DNA of 64,000 nucleotides from Kitasatospora xanthocidica (GTDB lineage: Bacteria > Actinomycetota > Actinomycetes > Streptomycetales > Streptomycetaceae), in NCBI RefSeq assembly GCF_014656195.1, contig NZ_BNBY01000023.1, forward strand, positions 1 through 64,000, read 5' to 3'. Made by a program: the position numbers and the translations under genes. Under the pieces are notes generated by a model that was given only the letters and a program-made list of their open reading frames with translations, made no database searches and was not told the origin of the DNA. Of this stretch, positions 51,627 to 59,994 are shown piece after piece. How positions within the stretch are numbered: the stretch's first letter is position 1; each line of letters opens with the position of its first letter.

Positions 51627-52034
51627 TCAGTTCGGTGTTGCCGGGGAGACCCCGGTGTCGAAACGCTGCTCCAGGACGGAGGCCATCAGCGCGGAGATGT
51701 CCTCGCGTTCCAGCCCGGCCTCGCGGGCCCGGTCCACCCAGCCGACCAGGTCCGCGCGCAGCGGCCCGTCGGCGGCCGCCTCCGGCCGGGCGAGCGAACG
51801 CCGGACGAAGGTGCCGAGCCCCGGGCGGGGCTCGACCAGCCCCTCGCGTTCGAGTTCGCGGTAGGCCTTCAGCACGGTGTTGGGGTTGATCGCGGTCAGC
51901 TCGACCACCTCGCGGGCGGTCGGCAGTTTGTCCCCGGGCTGCAGCAGTCCGAGCCGCAGCGCCTGCTTGGTCTGCTGCACGATCTGCTGGTACGTCGAGA
52001 CGCCGCTGCGCCGCTCGATGCGGTACTCGATCAC
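51627..52034 (-). CDS. GntR-family regulator, YtrA subfamily
   Basis: 135 aa. The winged helix has YQQIVQQTKQALRLGLLQPG, LPTAREVVELTAINPNTVLK and AYRELEREGLVEPRPG; the short C-terminal part (two helices) is characteristic of the YtrA subfamily. It heads the ABC transporter operon and presumably represses it. The CACTA-N6-TAGTG palindrome 17 nt upstream is its likely operator, and a second copy lies at the DUF2079 gene. Confidence 0.93.
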   Translation of the reverse strand: MIEYRIERRSGVSTYQQIVQQTKQALRLGLLQPGDKLPTAREVVELTAINPNTVLKAYRELEREGLVEPRPGLGTFVRRSLARPEAAADGPLRADLVGWVDRAREAGLEREDISALMASVLEQRFDTGVSPATPN

Positions 52035-52050
52035 CGGCGTTCCGACCTTT

Positions 52051-52066
52051 CACTAGTTCAATAGTG
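52051..52066. promoter_or_regulatory. CACTA-N6-TAGTG operator of the GntR operon
   Basis: CACTA (52051-52055), GTTCAA, TAGTG (52062-52066), in an AT-rich island 17 nt before the regulator start. It matches the copy at 53644-53659 in both arms and spacing. Confidence 0.75.
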
Positions 52067-52130
52067 GAATGGTGGACCACCGCGGCGCGGTGGTCAAGCC
52101 GAACCCGGGGGAGGGGGCGGCGGATCGGGC

Positions 52131-53633
52131 TCAGGGAAGCCTGAGCAGCAGCAGGCCGTCCTGGTCGACCAGCCGCCGGTAGCCGTAGCTCTGGTAGAGC
52201 GTCAGCATCCGGGCGGTGTCGGCGGTGGCGCACGGGGCCCGGACGCTCGGATCGCGCAGGTCGACGACCACCCAGTCCGGGCCCGGCCAGACCGGCTGCC
52301 GGCACACCAGGGAGACCTCCGCCCGGTCGGTCAGCTGGGCGGCCAGCCGGTTGGAGGCGGCCACCGTGGCGTCGTCCGGTATCAGGCGGAGCATCGCCCG
52401 GGTCTCGGCGAGCCGGGGCGAGGTGCTCCAGGCCTCGGGCATCACCACCTCGTGCAGCGGGTAGAGCGGCAGCGTCACGGCCGTCACCAGGGCGCTGACG
52501 GCGAGCGCGCGCCGGGCCGGACGCGCCAGCGGGGCGCGCGGGGCGCACGGGGCGCCGGTGGGGCTGGGGCCCGGGCGGGCGCCGGAGCGGCGCAGCGCGT
52601 CGACCAGGGCGGCGACCGCGATCGGCATCAGCACCGCGCTGTAGTGGTAACTGACGCCCCAGTAGTGCGGGTTGGCCGAGGACAGCCGCCAGGCCAGGGT
52701 GGGCACGCAGAGCAGGAGGAGCGGCGAGCGCAGACCGAGGAAGCCGGTCGTGGCGGCCAGCAGGAACAGCAGCAGCCACTTGACGGGCGGCCAGCCGAAC
52801 CGCAGCGGCAGCGCCCAGAGCGAGGGCCGCCCGCCGCCGTCCAACTGCTGCCAGTAGTCGAAGCCTCCGCTCGGGTTGAAGGCCGGGAGGACGACGAGCA
52901 CGGTGAGCGCGGTCGCGGCGAGGCCGAGGGCGGCGAGGGCGAGCCCGGGCAGCGGGGCGCGCCGGTCCTGCCGGGCCTGCCAGGCGATCAGCAGGCCGAC
53001 GGCGGCCACCGTCAGGCCCAGGTCCTCCTTGACCAGCAGCAGCGGCAGCGACCAGAGCGCGGCTGCGAGCGGTCGGCGCCGGCCGAGCGCGGTGGCGGCG
53101 AAGGCCAGCAGCGGGACGGCGAAGGCGATCTCGTGGAAGTCGTCGGCCGCCGCCCTGACGATCCCCCAGGAGGCCCCGGTGACACAGCCGACGAGCAGTG
53201 CCACCCGGGGCCCGGCCACCTCGTGGGCCCAGCGGGTGAGCGGGACGACCGCCAGCGCCATGAGCAGGGCCTGGGCGACCACGAGCGTGAGCGGCGTGGG
53301 GAAGACCCGGTAGGCGGGGGCGAGGGTGGCGATCAGCGGGTGGAAGTGGTCCCCGAGCAGGTGGTACCCGGGCCCCTTGAGCGGCACGACCGGCGCCCGG
53401 AGGTGCGCGTACGCCCGGACGGCCTGCTCGAAGATTCCCAGGTCGTAGGCCTTGGTGAGGCCTCGGCGGTGCCGGTTGGCGCCGACGCAGACGTAGAGCG
53501 CGGCGAAGACCGCCGCCAGGCCCCAGGCCAGTGCGGCGGGGTGGCGGACGAGCCGGGCGGTGCGTCGGGGTGGGGGTGCGGCCGGCCGGGGGCGGGGCCG
53601 GCTGTGCGGGGCGAGGGCCAGGGGCATCGGCAA
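52131..53633 (-). CDS. DUF2079 membrane protein (GT-C mannosyltransferase-like)
   Basis: 500 aa, 9 or more membrane helices. DUF2079 markers are KAYDLGIFEQAVRAYAHL near the first outer loop and GYHLLGDHFHPLIATLAP; these acidic/His residues in the first periplasmic loop resemble polyprenyl-phosphate-dependent GT-C glycosyltransferases. The C-terminal 100 residues form a soluble domain (WVVVDLRDPSVR). ATG at 53633. The gene shares its operator with the upstream-lying GntR-ABC operon, so it probably belongs to the same envelope response. Confidence 0.88.
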   Translation of the reverse strand: MPMPLALAPHSRPRPRPAAPPPRRTARLVRHPAALAWGLAAVFAALYVCVGANRHRRGLTKAYDLGIFEQAVRAYAHLRAPVVPLKGPGYHLLGDHFHPLIATLAPAYRVFPTPLTLVVAQALLMALAVVPLTRWAHEVAGPRVALLVGCVTGASWGIVRAAADDFHEIAFAVPLLAFAATALGRRRPLAAALWSLPLLLVKEDLGLTVAAVGLLIAWQARQDRRAPLPGLALAALGLAATALTVLVVLPAFNPSGGFDYWQQLDGGGRPSLWALPLRFGWPPVKWLLLFLLAATTGFLGLRSPLLLLCVPTLAWRLSSANPHYWGVSYHYSAVLMPIAVAALVDALRRSGARPGPSPTGAPCAPRAPLARPARRALAVSALVTAVTLPLYPLHEVVMPEAWSTSPRLAETRAMLRLIPDDATVAASNRLAAQLTDRAEVSLVCRQPVWPGPDWVVVDLRDPSVRAPCATADTARMLTLYQSYGYRRLVDQDGLLLLRLP

Positions 53634-53637
53634 AGAA

Positions 53638-53665
53638 CCCTTTCACTATTTGATTAGTGGAAGGG
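53638..53665. promoter_or_regulatory. CACTA-N6-TAGTG operator of the DUF2079 gene
   Basis: CACTA (53644-53648), TTTGAT, TAGTG (53655-53659). Arms extend to CCCTTTCACTA and TAGTGGAAGGG (11 bp, one mismatch), beginning 5 nt before the ATG at 53633, so a bound repressor would block initiation. Confidence 0.75.
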
Positions 53666-53868
53666 TGGTGGAAGTCCCCGGCCGGCGTCAACTCCGGTCC
53701 GGCGGGGCCGACTGGACCACCCTTCAAGTGTGCGTCACTGGCTTGACTGGTGATGTGAGCGACTGCCATCATTTCATCACCGCCCCAACCAGTGACGAGA
53801 AGCGCGAGAAACGTATCTCGACCTCGGTGGGGCGGACGGAAACCTACGACCCGGATCGGGAGCGCACC

Positions 53869-54297
53869 ATGGCAGTCAGCTACACCGCCGTCGTCAACGT
53901 CGACGGAGAGGGCCGCAACGGCGGCCGGGTCCACTCCTCCGACGGCCTGCTGGAGACCGGCCTCGCCATCCCGAAGGAACTGGGCGGCGCCGGCACGGCG
54001 ACCAACCCGGAGCAGCTGCTGGCGGCCGGCTGGGCCGCCTGCTTCCTCGGGGCGCTGCGCCGCGCCGCCGCTGACCGCAGGATCCGGCTGACCAGCACCA
54101 CCATCACCGCCGAGATCACGCTGACCCACGGCGACGACAACGAGTTCACGCTCTCCGCGGTCCTCAACCCGGTGCTCGGCGGCGTGGACCGGGCCACCGC
54201 CGAGGAGCTCGCCCGGGCCGCCCACGGCATCTGCCCGTACTCCAAGGCCACCCGCGACAACATCCCGGTCACCATCAACGCCGGCGTCGCCGCCTGA
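53869..54297 (+). CDS. ohr: Organic hydroperoxide resistance protein (Ohr/OsmC family)
   Basis: 142 aa Ohr-type peroxidase. The two reactive cysteines are Cys58 in AAGWAACFLGAL and Cys122 in GICPYSKATR, and the NPEQLLAAGW motif is typical. It reduces organic hydroperoxides. ATG 53869 follows GGGAG. The 200-bp leader holds nested inverted repeats (CGTCACTGG 53733-53741 with CCAGTGACG 53789-53797, and GGTGATG 53749-53755 with CATCACC 53775-53781), which may bind a regulator or form RNA structure. OhrR is not next to it. Confidence 0.92.
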   Translation: MAVSYTAVVNVDGEGRNGGRVHSSDGLLETGLAIPKELGGAGTATNPEQLLAAGWAACFLGALRRAAADRRIRLTSTTITAEITLTHGDDNEFTLSAVLNPVLGGVDRATAEELARAAHGICPYSKATRDNIPVTINAGVAA

Positions 54298-54449
54298 CCC
54301 ACCCCCGGACGGCGGGCCCCGTGCCTGTACCCCCGTCCCGCACGGGGCCCGCTCCCACTCCGCACACCCGTGACCGCCGACCCGCACACCTGAACCGCTG
54401 CACCCGCACCGCCGCACCCGTACCGCCGACCGGAGAGCGAGGGCCCGCG

Positions 54450-54665
54450 ATGGCCGCCACGACGCACATGTTTCCCCGCGCGGCCGGACGTGCCCGTCAC
54501 GCCCCGGACCGGTGCTCCACCGGTCCGGCCGAACGGCGGCGCCGTGGCCCGGAGCGTGTCGGGCGCGTCGGGGAGGAGCGGTGGCCGGACGGCGCCCAGG
54601 TGTGGAACTGGGCGGAGACCGCGGTGCTGCTGGGCTACGGCCCCGGGGCGTGGTACTTCGTGTGA
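54450..54665 (+). CDS. Small hypothetical protein
   Basis: 71 aa, Arg/Gly-rich and basic, ending WAETAVLLGYGPGAWYFV. No family is recognised. The ATG at 54450 has GGAGAGCGAGGG upstream, which is the best support that it is translated. It lies between ohr and a convergent gene. Could be a real small protein or a by-product of high GC. Confidence 0.35.
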   Translation: MAATTHMFPRAAGRARHAPDRCSTGPAERRRRGPERVGRVGEERWPDGAQVWNWAETAVLLGYGPGAWYFV

Positions 54666-54709
54666 CGCGCCGAGGGTGACGTATCGCCGTGGGCCGTGGG
54701 CCCGGTGGG

Positions 54710-55216
54710 TCAGCCGGCCGGGTCCGTCCCGACGAGGGTGTACAGGACCGAGCGCTCCTGCTTGTGGCGCCGGACGCGCCCCTTGGCGACGAGCGATTCC
54801 AGGGTGTTCCGGACGACCTGGGGCGTGGGGTCGCGCTTCGGGTGCTTCGCCATGAGCTCCTCCCGCAGGTCCTTCGCCGGGCAGGGTTCGGCGTGGCGGC
54901 CCAGCAGCTCCACCAGCAGGTCACTCAGCAGGGGCCGGCGCGAGTTCTCCTTCGCGCCGGCCTTCGCCGTGCGGGCGACCGGCCGCGCCGTCGCGGGGAC
55001 GGGCTCCTCCTGCGTCTGCTCGGGCAGGCGCGACGGGTCGGCGAAGCCCTCGTACCGCTCGGCGAGGGAGAGGAGCTCGACCAGCAGGGACTCCTCCTGC
55101 TTCAGCACCTTGAGCGCGTTCTCCAGCTCCTGCTGTCGCCGGTGGTTCTCCTCCAGGTCCGACGCGACCTGTTCCACGTACCGGGACCGGAGTGTGGGGG
55201 CTGGCTGGCGGGTCAC
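54710..55216 (-). CDS. Coiled-coil protein with C-terminal winged helix
   Basis: 168 aa. Residues 10-55 are a heptad-type helix (SDLEENHRRQQELENALKVL). A Pro/Ala-rich spacer follows (about 65-90), then a winged-helix-like domain (about 94-163) with LLSDLLVELLGRHAEPCPAK, and TPQVVRNTLESLVAKGRVRR. It is similar in style to DNA-binding proteins that test promoter entry of unknown Streptomyces regulators. GTG 55216 after GGGAG. Adjacent to the CGNR regulator gene on the same strand. Function unknown. Confidence 0.75.
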   Translation of the reverse strand: MTRQPAPTLRSRYVEQVASDLEENHRRQQELENALKVLKQEESLLVELLSLAERYEGFADPSRLPEQTQEEPVPATARPVARTAKAGAKENSRRPLLSDLLVELLGRHAEPCPAKDLREELMAKHPKRDPTPQVVRNTLESLVAKGRVRRHKQERSVLYTLVGTDPAG

Positions 55217-55305
55217 GACCGCTCACTCCCTCGAGATGGATGGTGTTGCATGGTACCCGTGCCGAGGGCCCGGGTGTGGCCCGGGCGGAACATGCCGGTC
55301 GTGCG

Positions 55306-55869
55306 TCAGTGCACACCCATGGCGGGCGAGGTCTTCTTCCGCGCCCGGTAGGCGGCGGCCTTGATCTTGTTGCCGCAGGACTCCATGCCGCACCACTGGC
55401 GGCGCATGCCCCGGGAGCGGTCGATGTAGATCCGGGTGCACTCCGGGTTGCCGCACTCCTTCATCAGCGGGAGGTCCGGTCCGCTGAGGAGTTCGACGGC
55501 GTGCCGCGCGACGGTGGCCAGGGCCTGTTCGGGGGTCGCCTCGTTGTGCCGTCCGGCCAGGGTGAGCTGCGGTGTCACCGGTGGCTTGCGCGCGGCGCCG
55601 TTGAGGACGGCGAGCGCCTCGCGGTCGAACTCCTCCTCGGCGAGCCGGTTGGTGACGAGCCGGTAGACGGCCTCGCGCACGGTCTTCGCCTCCCGGACGT
55701 CGTGCTCGTCGCCGGGCGTGATCGTGTCCACGAGCCCGCAGTCGAGGTACCAGGCGTTCAGCCGCTCGGGCGTCACGAACATCTCGAACCGGGTCGAGCG
55801 CCGCGCGCGGAGGGTGGCGGCGAAGTCGAGGGCCGGGTGCCCGCACACGAAGACATGGTCAAGGTTCAC
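55306..55869 (-). CDS. CGNR zinc-finger protein (ABATE/CGNR family regulator)
   Basis: 187 aa. The N-terminal ABATE domain starts HVFVCGHPALDFAATLRAR and includes the helix AKTVREAVYRLV. The C-terminal CGNR zinc finger has ECGNPECTRIYIDRSRG and WCGMESCGNKIKAAAYRA: C-x4-C twice, with CGNK in place of CGNR. Predicted ligand-sensing DNA-binding regulator. GTG 55869 is 6 nt after CAGGAT, so the transcript is leaderless and the operator overlaps the promoter. The same operator precedes the BI-1 gene. Confidence 0.9.
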   Translation of the reverse strand: MNLDHVFVCGHPALDFAATLRARRSTRFEMFVTPERLNAWYLDCGLVDTITPGDEHDVREAKTVREAVYRLVTNRLAEEEFDREALAVLNGAARKPPVTPQLTLAGRHNEATPEQALATVARHAVELLSGPDLPLMKECGNPECTRIYIDRSRGMRRQWCGMESCGNKIKAAAYRARKKTSPAMGVH

Positions 55870-55870
55870 A

Positions 55871-55904
55871 TCACCATCCTGACAGGTGACTGTAAGAGGC
55901 GCAA
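55871..55904 (-). promoter_or_regulatory. Promoter/operator of the CGNR gene
   Basis: Minus strand: TTGCGC (55899-55904), 17-bp spacer, CAGGAT (55876-55881), then 6 nt to the GTG. TCACC (55871-55875) and GGTGA (55885-55889) form an inverted repeat around the -10. The spacer ends TCACCTGT, identical to the promoter at 61948-61976. Confidence 0.75.
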
Positions 55905-56003
55905 GAACCACCCTCCGCGCGGGCCCCGACGGCAGGTGCACGAACGACACGCCCCGCGCCGGGCCCGGAGGCCCCGGCGCGGGCCGCGTCGTGCACCGAC
56001 GGG

Positions 56004-57638
56004 TCACACCGTGGGGGCTCCGGTTTCCCGCAGGGTGCCGTCGGTGAGGCGCAGGCGGCGGTCCACGCCGATCTCGGCGAGGAAGCGCTCGTCGTGGCTG
56101 ACCACCAGGAAGGCGCCCCGGTAGGCGTTGAGGGCGCTCTCCAGCTGGCTCGCGCTGACCAGGTCGAGGTTGTTGGTCGGCTCGTCGAGCAGCAGCAGGT
56201 GGGGGGCCGGCTCGGCGCACAGTACGCAGGCCAGGGTGGCGCGCAGCCGCTCGCCGCCGGAGAGCACCCGGACCGGCAGGTGGGCCCGGGCGCCGCGGAA
56301 GAGGAAGCGGGCGAGCAGGTTCATCCGTTCCGTCTCGGGGCGCTCGGGGGCGGCGGCCGCGAAGTTCTCGGCCACGGTGCGCTCCGGGTCCAGGAGGTCC
56401 AGGCGCTGGGAGAGGTAGGCGATCCGGCCGTCGGCGCGGGTGATCCGCCCCTCGTCCGGGGTGAGCTCGCCGGTGATCAGGCGCAGCAGGGTGGACTTGC
56501 CCGCGCCGTTGGGCCCGGTCAGCGCGATGCGTTCGGGGCCGCGGACGCTCAGGTCGACGCCGCCGTCGGCGAACACGGCGCGGCCGGCGTGGCGGACCTG
56601 GAGGCCCTCGCCGAGGAAGAGGTTGCGTCCGGCGGGCACCTGGGTGTCCGGCAGTTCCAGGGCGAGCCGCTGGTCCTCGCGCAGGGCCCGGCCGGCCTCG
56701 TCGAGCCGGGCCTTGGCCTCGCTGACCCGGGAGGCGTGCACCTGGCCGGAGCGGCCGGCCGCCTCCTGGGCGCCGCGCTTCATGTTTCCGGCGAAGATGC
56801 GGGGCAGGCCGGCGTTCTTGAGGCTGCGGGCGGCGTTGCTCGCGCGGCGCTCGGCGCGCTCGCGGGCCTGCTGCAGTTCGCGCTTCTCCCGCTTCAGCTC
56901 CTGCTCGGCGTTGCGGACGTTCTTCTCGGCGACCTCCTGCTCGGCCCGCACCGCCTCCTCGTACGCGGTGAAGTCGCCTCCGTAGTAGCGCAGTTCACCG
57001 CCGTCGAGCTCGGCGATGCCCTGCATCCGGTCGAGCAGCGCGCGGTCGTGGCTGACCAGCAGCAGGCAGCCGTTGAAGTCCGTCAGCACGTCGTAGAGCT
57101 TGTGCCGGGCGGCCAGGTCGAGGTTGTTGGTCGGCTCGTCGAGCAGCAGGACGTCGGGGCGCTTGAGGAGTTGGGCGGCGAGGCCGAGGGAGACGATCTG
57201 GCCGCCGCTGAGCGTGCTCAGGCCGCGGTCCAGGGCGAGGTGGCCGAGGCCGAGCCGGTCCAGCTGGGCGCGGGTGCGCTCCTCGATGTCCCAGTCGTCG
57301 CCGATGGTGGTGAAGTGCCGCTCATCGACGTCGCCGGACTCGACGGCGTCGATGGCCCGGATGACGTCGGCCACGTCGAGCACCTCGGCGACCGTGAGGT
57401 CACCGGTGAGGGGCAGGCTCTGGCTGAGGTAGCCGAGGGTGCCGCCGACCGTCACCGAGCCGGTGGCGGGCGTGAGTTCGCCGGCGATGAGCTTGAGCAG
57501 GGTGCTCTTGCCGGAGCCGTTGGGTGCGACGAGGCCGGTGCGGCCCGTGGGCACGGTGAAGGACAGGTCGTGGAAGACCGGGGTGTCGTCCGGCCAGGAG
57601 AAGGAGAGGTTGGAGCAGACGACGGAGGCGTCGGACAT
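56004..57638 (-). CDS. ABC-F family ATPase, probable antibiotic-resistance/ribosome protection type
   Basis: 544 aa with two ABC domains and no membrane segments. Domain 1: Walker A APNGSGKST, signature LSGGQIVSLGLA, Walker B LLLDEPTNNLDL. Domain 2: GPNGAGKST, LSGGERLRATLA, LLLDEPTNNLDL. The linker (about 245-320) is helical and charged, as in ABC-F proteins that push into the ribosomal E site. It lacks a long C-terminal extension. ATG 57638 follows a 137-nt leader containing a 9-codon upstream ORF, an arrangement seen for antibiotic-inducible ABC-F genes. The antibiotic class cannot be predicted. Confidence 0.9.
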   Translation of the reverse strand: MSDASVVCSNLSFSWPDDTPVFHDLSFTVPTGRTGLVAPNGSGKSTLLKLIAGELTPATGSVTVGGTLGYLSQSLPLTGDLTVAEVLDVADVIRAIDAVESGDVDERHFTTIGDDWDIEERTRAQLDRLGLGHLALDRGLSTLSGGQIVSLGLAAQLLKRPDVLLLDEPTNNLDLAARHKLYDVLTDFNGCLLLVSHDRALLDRMQGIAELDGGELRYYGGDFTAYEEAVRAEQEVAEKNVRNAEQELKREKRELQQARERAERRASNAARSLKNAGLPRIFAGNMKRGAQEAAGRSGQVHASRVSEAKARLDEAGRALREDQRLALELPDTQVPAGRNLFLGEGLQVRHAGRAVFADGGVDLSVRGPERIALTGPNGAGKSTLLRLITGELTPDEGRITRADGRIAYLSQRLDLLDPERTVAENFAAAAPERPETERMNLLARFLFRGARAHLPVRVLSGGERLRATLACVLCAEPAPHLLLLDEPTNNLDLVSASQLESALNAYRGAFLVVSHDERFLAEIGVDRRLRLTDGTLRETGAPTV

Positions 57639-57775
57639 GGAGGTGACCTCGAAGGAGACTGAGGGCAGGGCTGGGAGCGCTGCCCCGGGCAGACATGGGA
57701 AAGGGGTACGACGAAACGGACCACTACGGCTGCGGCGCTCCTGGAGCACCGGCCGGTGGCCGTCGGTTCCGGATC

Positions 57776-57805
57776 TCACCCGGAGATGTCGTCGTCACCC
57801 GCCAT
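57776..57805 (-). CDS. Putative 9-aa leader peptide upstream of the ABC-F gene
   Basis: ATG at 57805, GAGGAG 8 nt upstream, encoding MAGDDDISG and a TGA stop. It lies on the leader of the ABC-F mRNA, about 37 nt after a TACGCT -10 box (57845-57850) and 137 nt before the main ATG. Short palindromes follow in the leader (CACCGGCCGGTG and CTGCCCGGGGCAG). Leader peptides of this type sense ribosome stalling by attenuation; the Asp triplet is the notable feature. Confidence 0.6.
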   Translation of the reverse strand: MAGDDDISG

Positions 57806-58082
57806 GACTGCCACTCCTCGATCACATGATGTCTGGTCACACGCAGCGTAGCAGGTGTGACCGTCGGCCGCCGAGGTTTCTCACCGGACCGCGTGTGCCG
57901 CCTGGACCGCCCCCACCGCCCGTGCCAGCCTGCCCCGGTCGCGTCGTTGACAGCGGTGGCCGCCGACCCCTTTCGTCACCGGCTTGGCCGGTGATACGTT
58001 TCGACCAAGCCCCCTGCCCATGTGCCGTGCACATGTTTCCGCACGGCCGGGCACACACCCACCTTTCTCGGACGGGACACCC

Positions 58083-59696
58083 ATGAAGAAAATCCTGATC
58101 GTGCTCGCCACCGGCGCGGCGCTGGCCGCCGCGAACCTGCCGATGGCGGCGGCGGCACAGAGCAGCCCCGTGCCCGCGACCTTCTCCTGCGCCCCGGTGT
58201 CCGTCCAGGCCCCCGCCGGCACCGCGGTGGAGTCCGTGACGACGCTCCGCCAGGAGGGCGGCACCGTCAACGGCACCGGAGTGGTGGGCGGCACCGTCAC
58301 CGGCGTGCCCGCCTACTGCGAGGTGACCGTCACCCTGACCCACCCGGGCGACGACGACCACGCCAGGGTACGGACCTGGCTGCCCGTCAGCGGCTGGAAC
58401 GGCCGCTTCCAGGCGCTCGGCGGCAGCGCCTACGCCGCCGGGGACAACAACGTCGGGATGGGCACCGCGGTCAAGAACGGCTACGCCGCGACCACCACCG
58501 ACGCCGGACTCGGCGACGCCGTCGACGTCTCCTGGGCGCTGAACGCCAAGGGCGAGGTCAACACCGCGCTGCTGGAGAACCTCGCCTCCCGCTCCCAGCA
58601 CGAGGCCGCGCTCGTCGGCAAGCAGGTCGTCGCCGCGGCCTACGGGCAGCAGGCCTCCTACTCCTACTTCAACGGGTGCTCCACCGGGGGACGCCAGGGC
58701 TACATGGAGGCCCAGCGCTACCCCGACGACTTCGACGGCATCCTCGCCAACGCGCCCGCCGTCAACTGGGGCGAGTTCGAGGTCGCCACCCTGTGGCCGC
58801 AGGTGGTCATGAACAACGAGAAGACCTACCCGTCCGCCTGCGAGTTCAAGGCCTTCACCGACGCCGCCGTCAAGGCCTGCGACCCGCTGGACGGCCTCAA
58901 GGACGGCCTGGTCAACGACGCGTCGCGGTGCGACTTCGACCCGCGCCGGCTGATCGGCACCACAGTGGTCTGCGAGGGCCGGGAGCTGACGATCACGGCA
59001 GCCGACGCGGCCGTGGTGCGCAAGATATGGGACGGCCCGCGGACCGCCTCCGGCAAGAAGCTGTGGTCCGGCGTCCCGGTCGGCGCGGACCTGTCGGCCC
59101 TGGCGGGTGTCGCCCGCGATGCCGACACCGGCGCGGTGAAGGGCGCGCCGTTCCCCGTGCCGCAGTACTGGGTGGCGAGCTGGCTGAAGAAGCAGCCGTC
59201 GTTCGACGTCTCGACGATCACGTACGACCAGTTCACCCAGCTGTTCGAGCAGTCCCGCGCCGAGTACGACCGGATCATCGGCACGGACGACCCCGACCTC
59301 TCCGCCTTCCGCGACGCCGGCGGCAAGCTCCTGAGCTGGCACGGCCAGGCCGACCAGTTCATCCCCACCCAGGGGACCGTCGACTACCGCCGGCAGGTCG
59401 AGCGGACGATGGGCGGCGGCAAGCGGGTCGACGACTTCTACCGCCTCTTCCTGGTCCCCGGCGCGGGCCACTGCGGCCTCAACAAGGGCGTCGGCACCAT
59501 CGACGACCTCGCCGCGCTGACCGCCTGGGTCGAGCAGGGCAAGGCCCCCAGGACGCTGCCCGCCACCCTGACCGACGCCGCCGGACGCGACGTCAAGCGT
59601 GACGTGTGCGCCTACCCCAAGGTGTCCCGCTACTCGGGCCACGGCGACCCGGCGGCGGCGTCCAGCTTCCGCTGCGTCCCGGCGAACCGGTACTGA
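58083..59696 (+). CDS. Secreted tannase/feruloyl esterase-family hydrolase
   Basis: 537 aa. A signal peptide (1 to about 25, VLATGAALAAANLPMAAAAQ) precedes a tannase-family alpha/beta hydrolase. The nucleophile motif is NGCSTGGRQGYMEAQRYPDD (Ser in CSTGG), the acid lies in SWHGQADQFIP and the His in GAGHCGL. The substrates in the family are feruloyl or galloyl esters of plant cell walls; here an extracellular plant-aromatic esterase is likely. ATG 58083 has only a weak ribosome-binding site. A terminator follows. Confidence 0.9.
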   Translation: MKKILIVLATGAALAAANLPMAAAAQSSPVPATFSCAPVSVQAPAGTAVESVTTLRQEGGTVNGTGVVGGTVTGVPAYCEVTVTLTHPGDDDHARVRTWLPVSGWNGRFQALGGSAYAAGDNNVGMGTAVKNGYAATTTDAGLGDAVDVSWALNAKGEVNTALLENLASRSQHEAALVGKQVVAAAYGQQASYSYFNGCSTGGRQGYMEAQRYPDDFDGILANAPAVNWGEFEVATLWPQVVMNNEKTYPSACEFKAFTDAAVKACDPLDGLKDGLVNDASRCDFDPRRLIGTTVVCEGRELTITAADAAVVRKIWDGPRTASGKKLWSGVPVGADLSALAGVARDADTGAVKGAPFPVPQYWVASWLKKQPSFDVSTITYDQFTQLFEQSRAEYDRIIGTDDPDLSAFRDAGGKLLSWHGQADQFIPTQGTVDYRRQVERTMGGGKRVDDFYRLFLVPGAGHCGLNKGVGTIDDLAALTAWVEQGKAPRTLPATLTDAAGRDVKRDVCAYPKVSRYSGHGDPAAASSFRCVPANRY

Positions 59697-59721
59697 TTCC
59701 CTCCCGGCACCGACTCTCTCT

Positions 59722-59752
59722 CCCGGCCCGTGCCCCCCTGGCGCGGGCCGGG
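59722..59752 (+). terminator. Terminator of the tannase-family gene
   Basis: CCCGGCCCGTGCC pairs with GGCGCGGGCCGGG (13 pairs, one G-U), 5-nt loop, followed by TTCTTTC. It lies 26 nt after the stop codon. Confidence 0.8.
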
Positions 59753-59994
59753 TTCTTTCGTTCCGGGGCCACCAAGGGACGGTCCGGTCGAAGCGGTCCA
59801 GGCACGCGAGGCCGGGCGTGCCCAGGCGGGGGAGCAGGCCCTCCACCAACAGGGGACGGTCTCCTCGACGGCGAACGGCAGGTCAGAACTGCCCAGGGAC
59901 GCGTCGTGACGTGCAACCCACCAACACCGCGCCGAGACCCCGCATCCGCCGGATGGCCCCGTTCGAGGAGTGGCCGCCGGGGGACATGCCCCGC

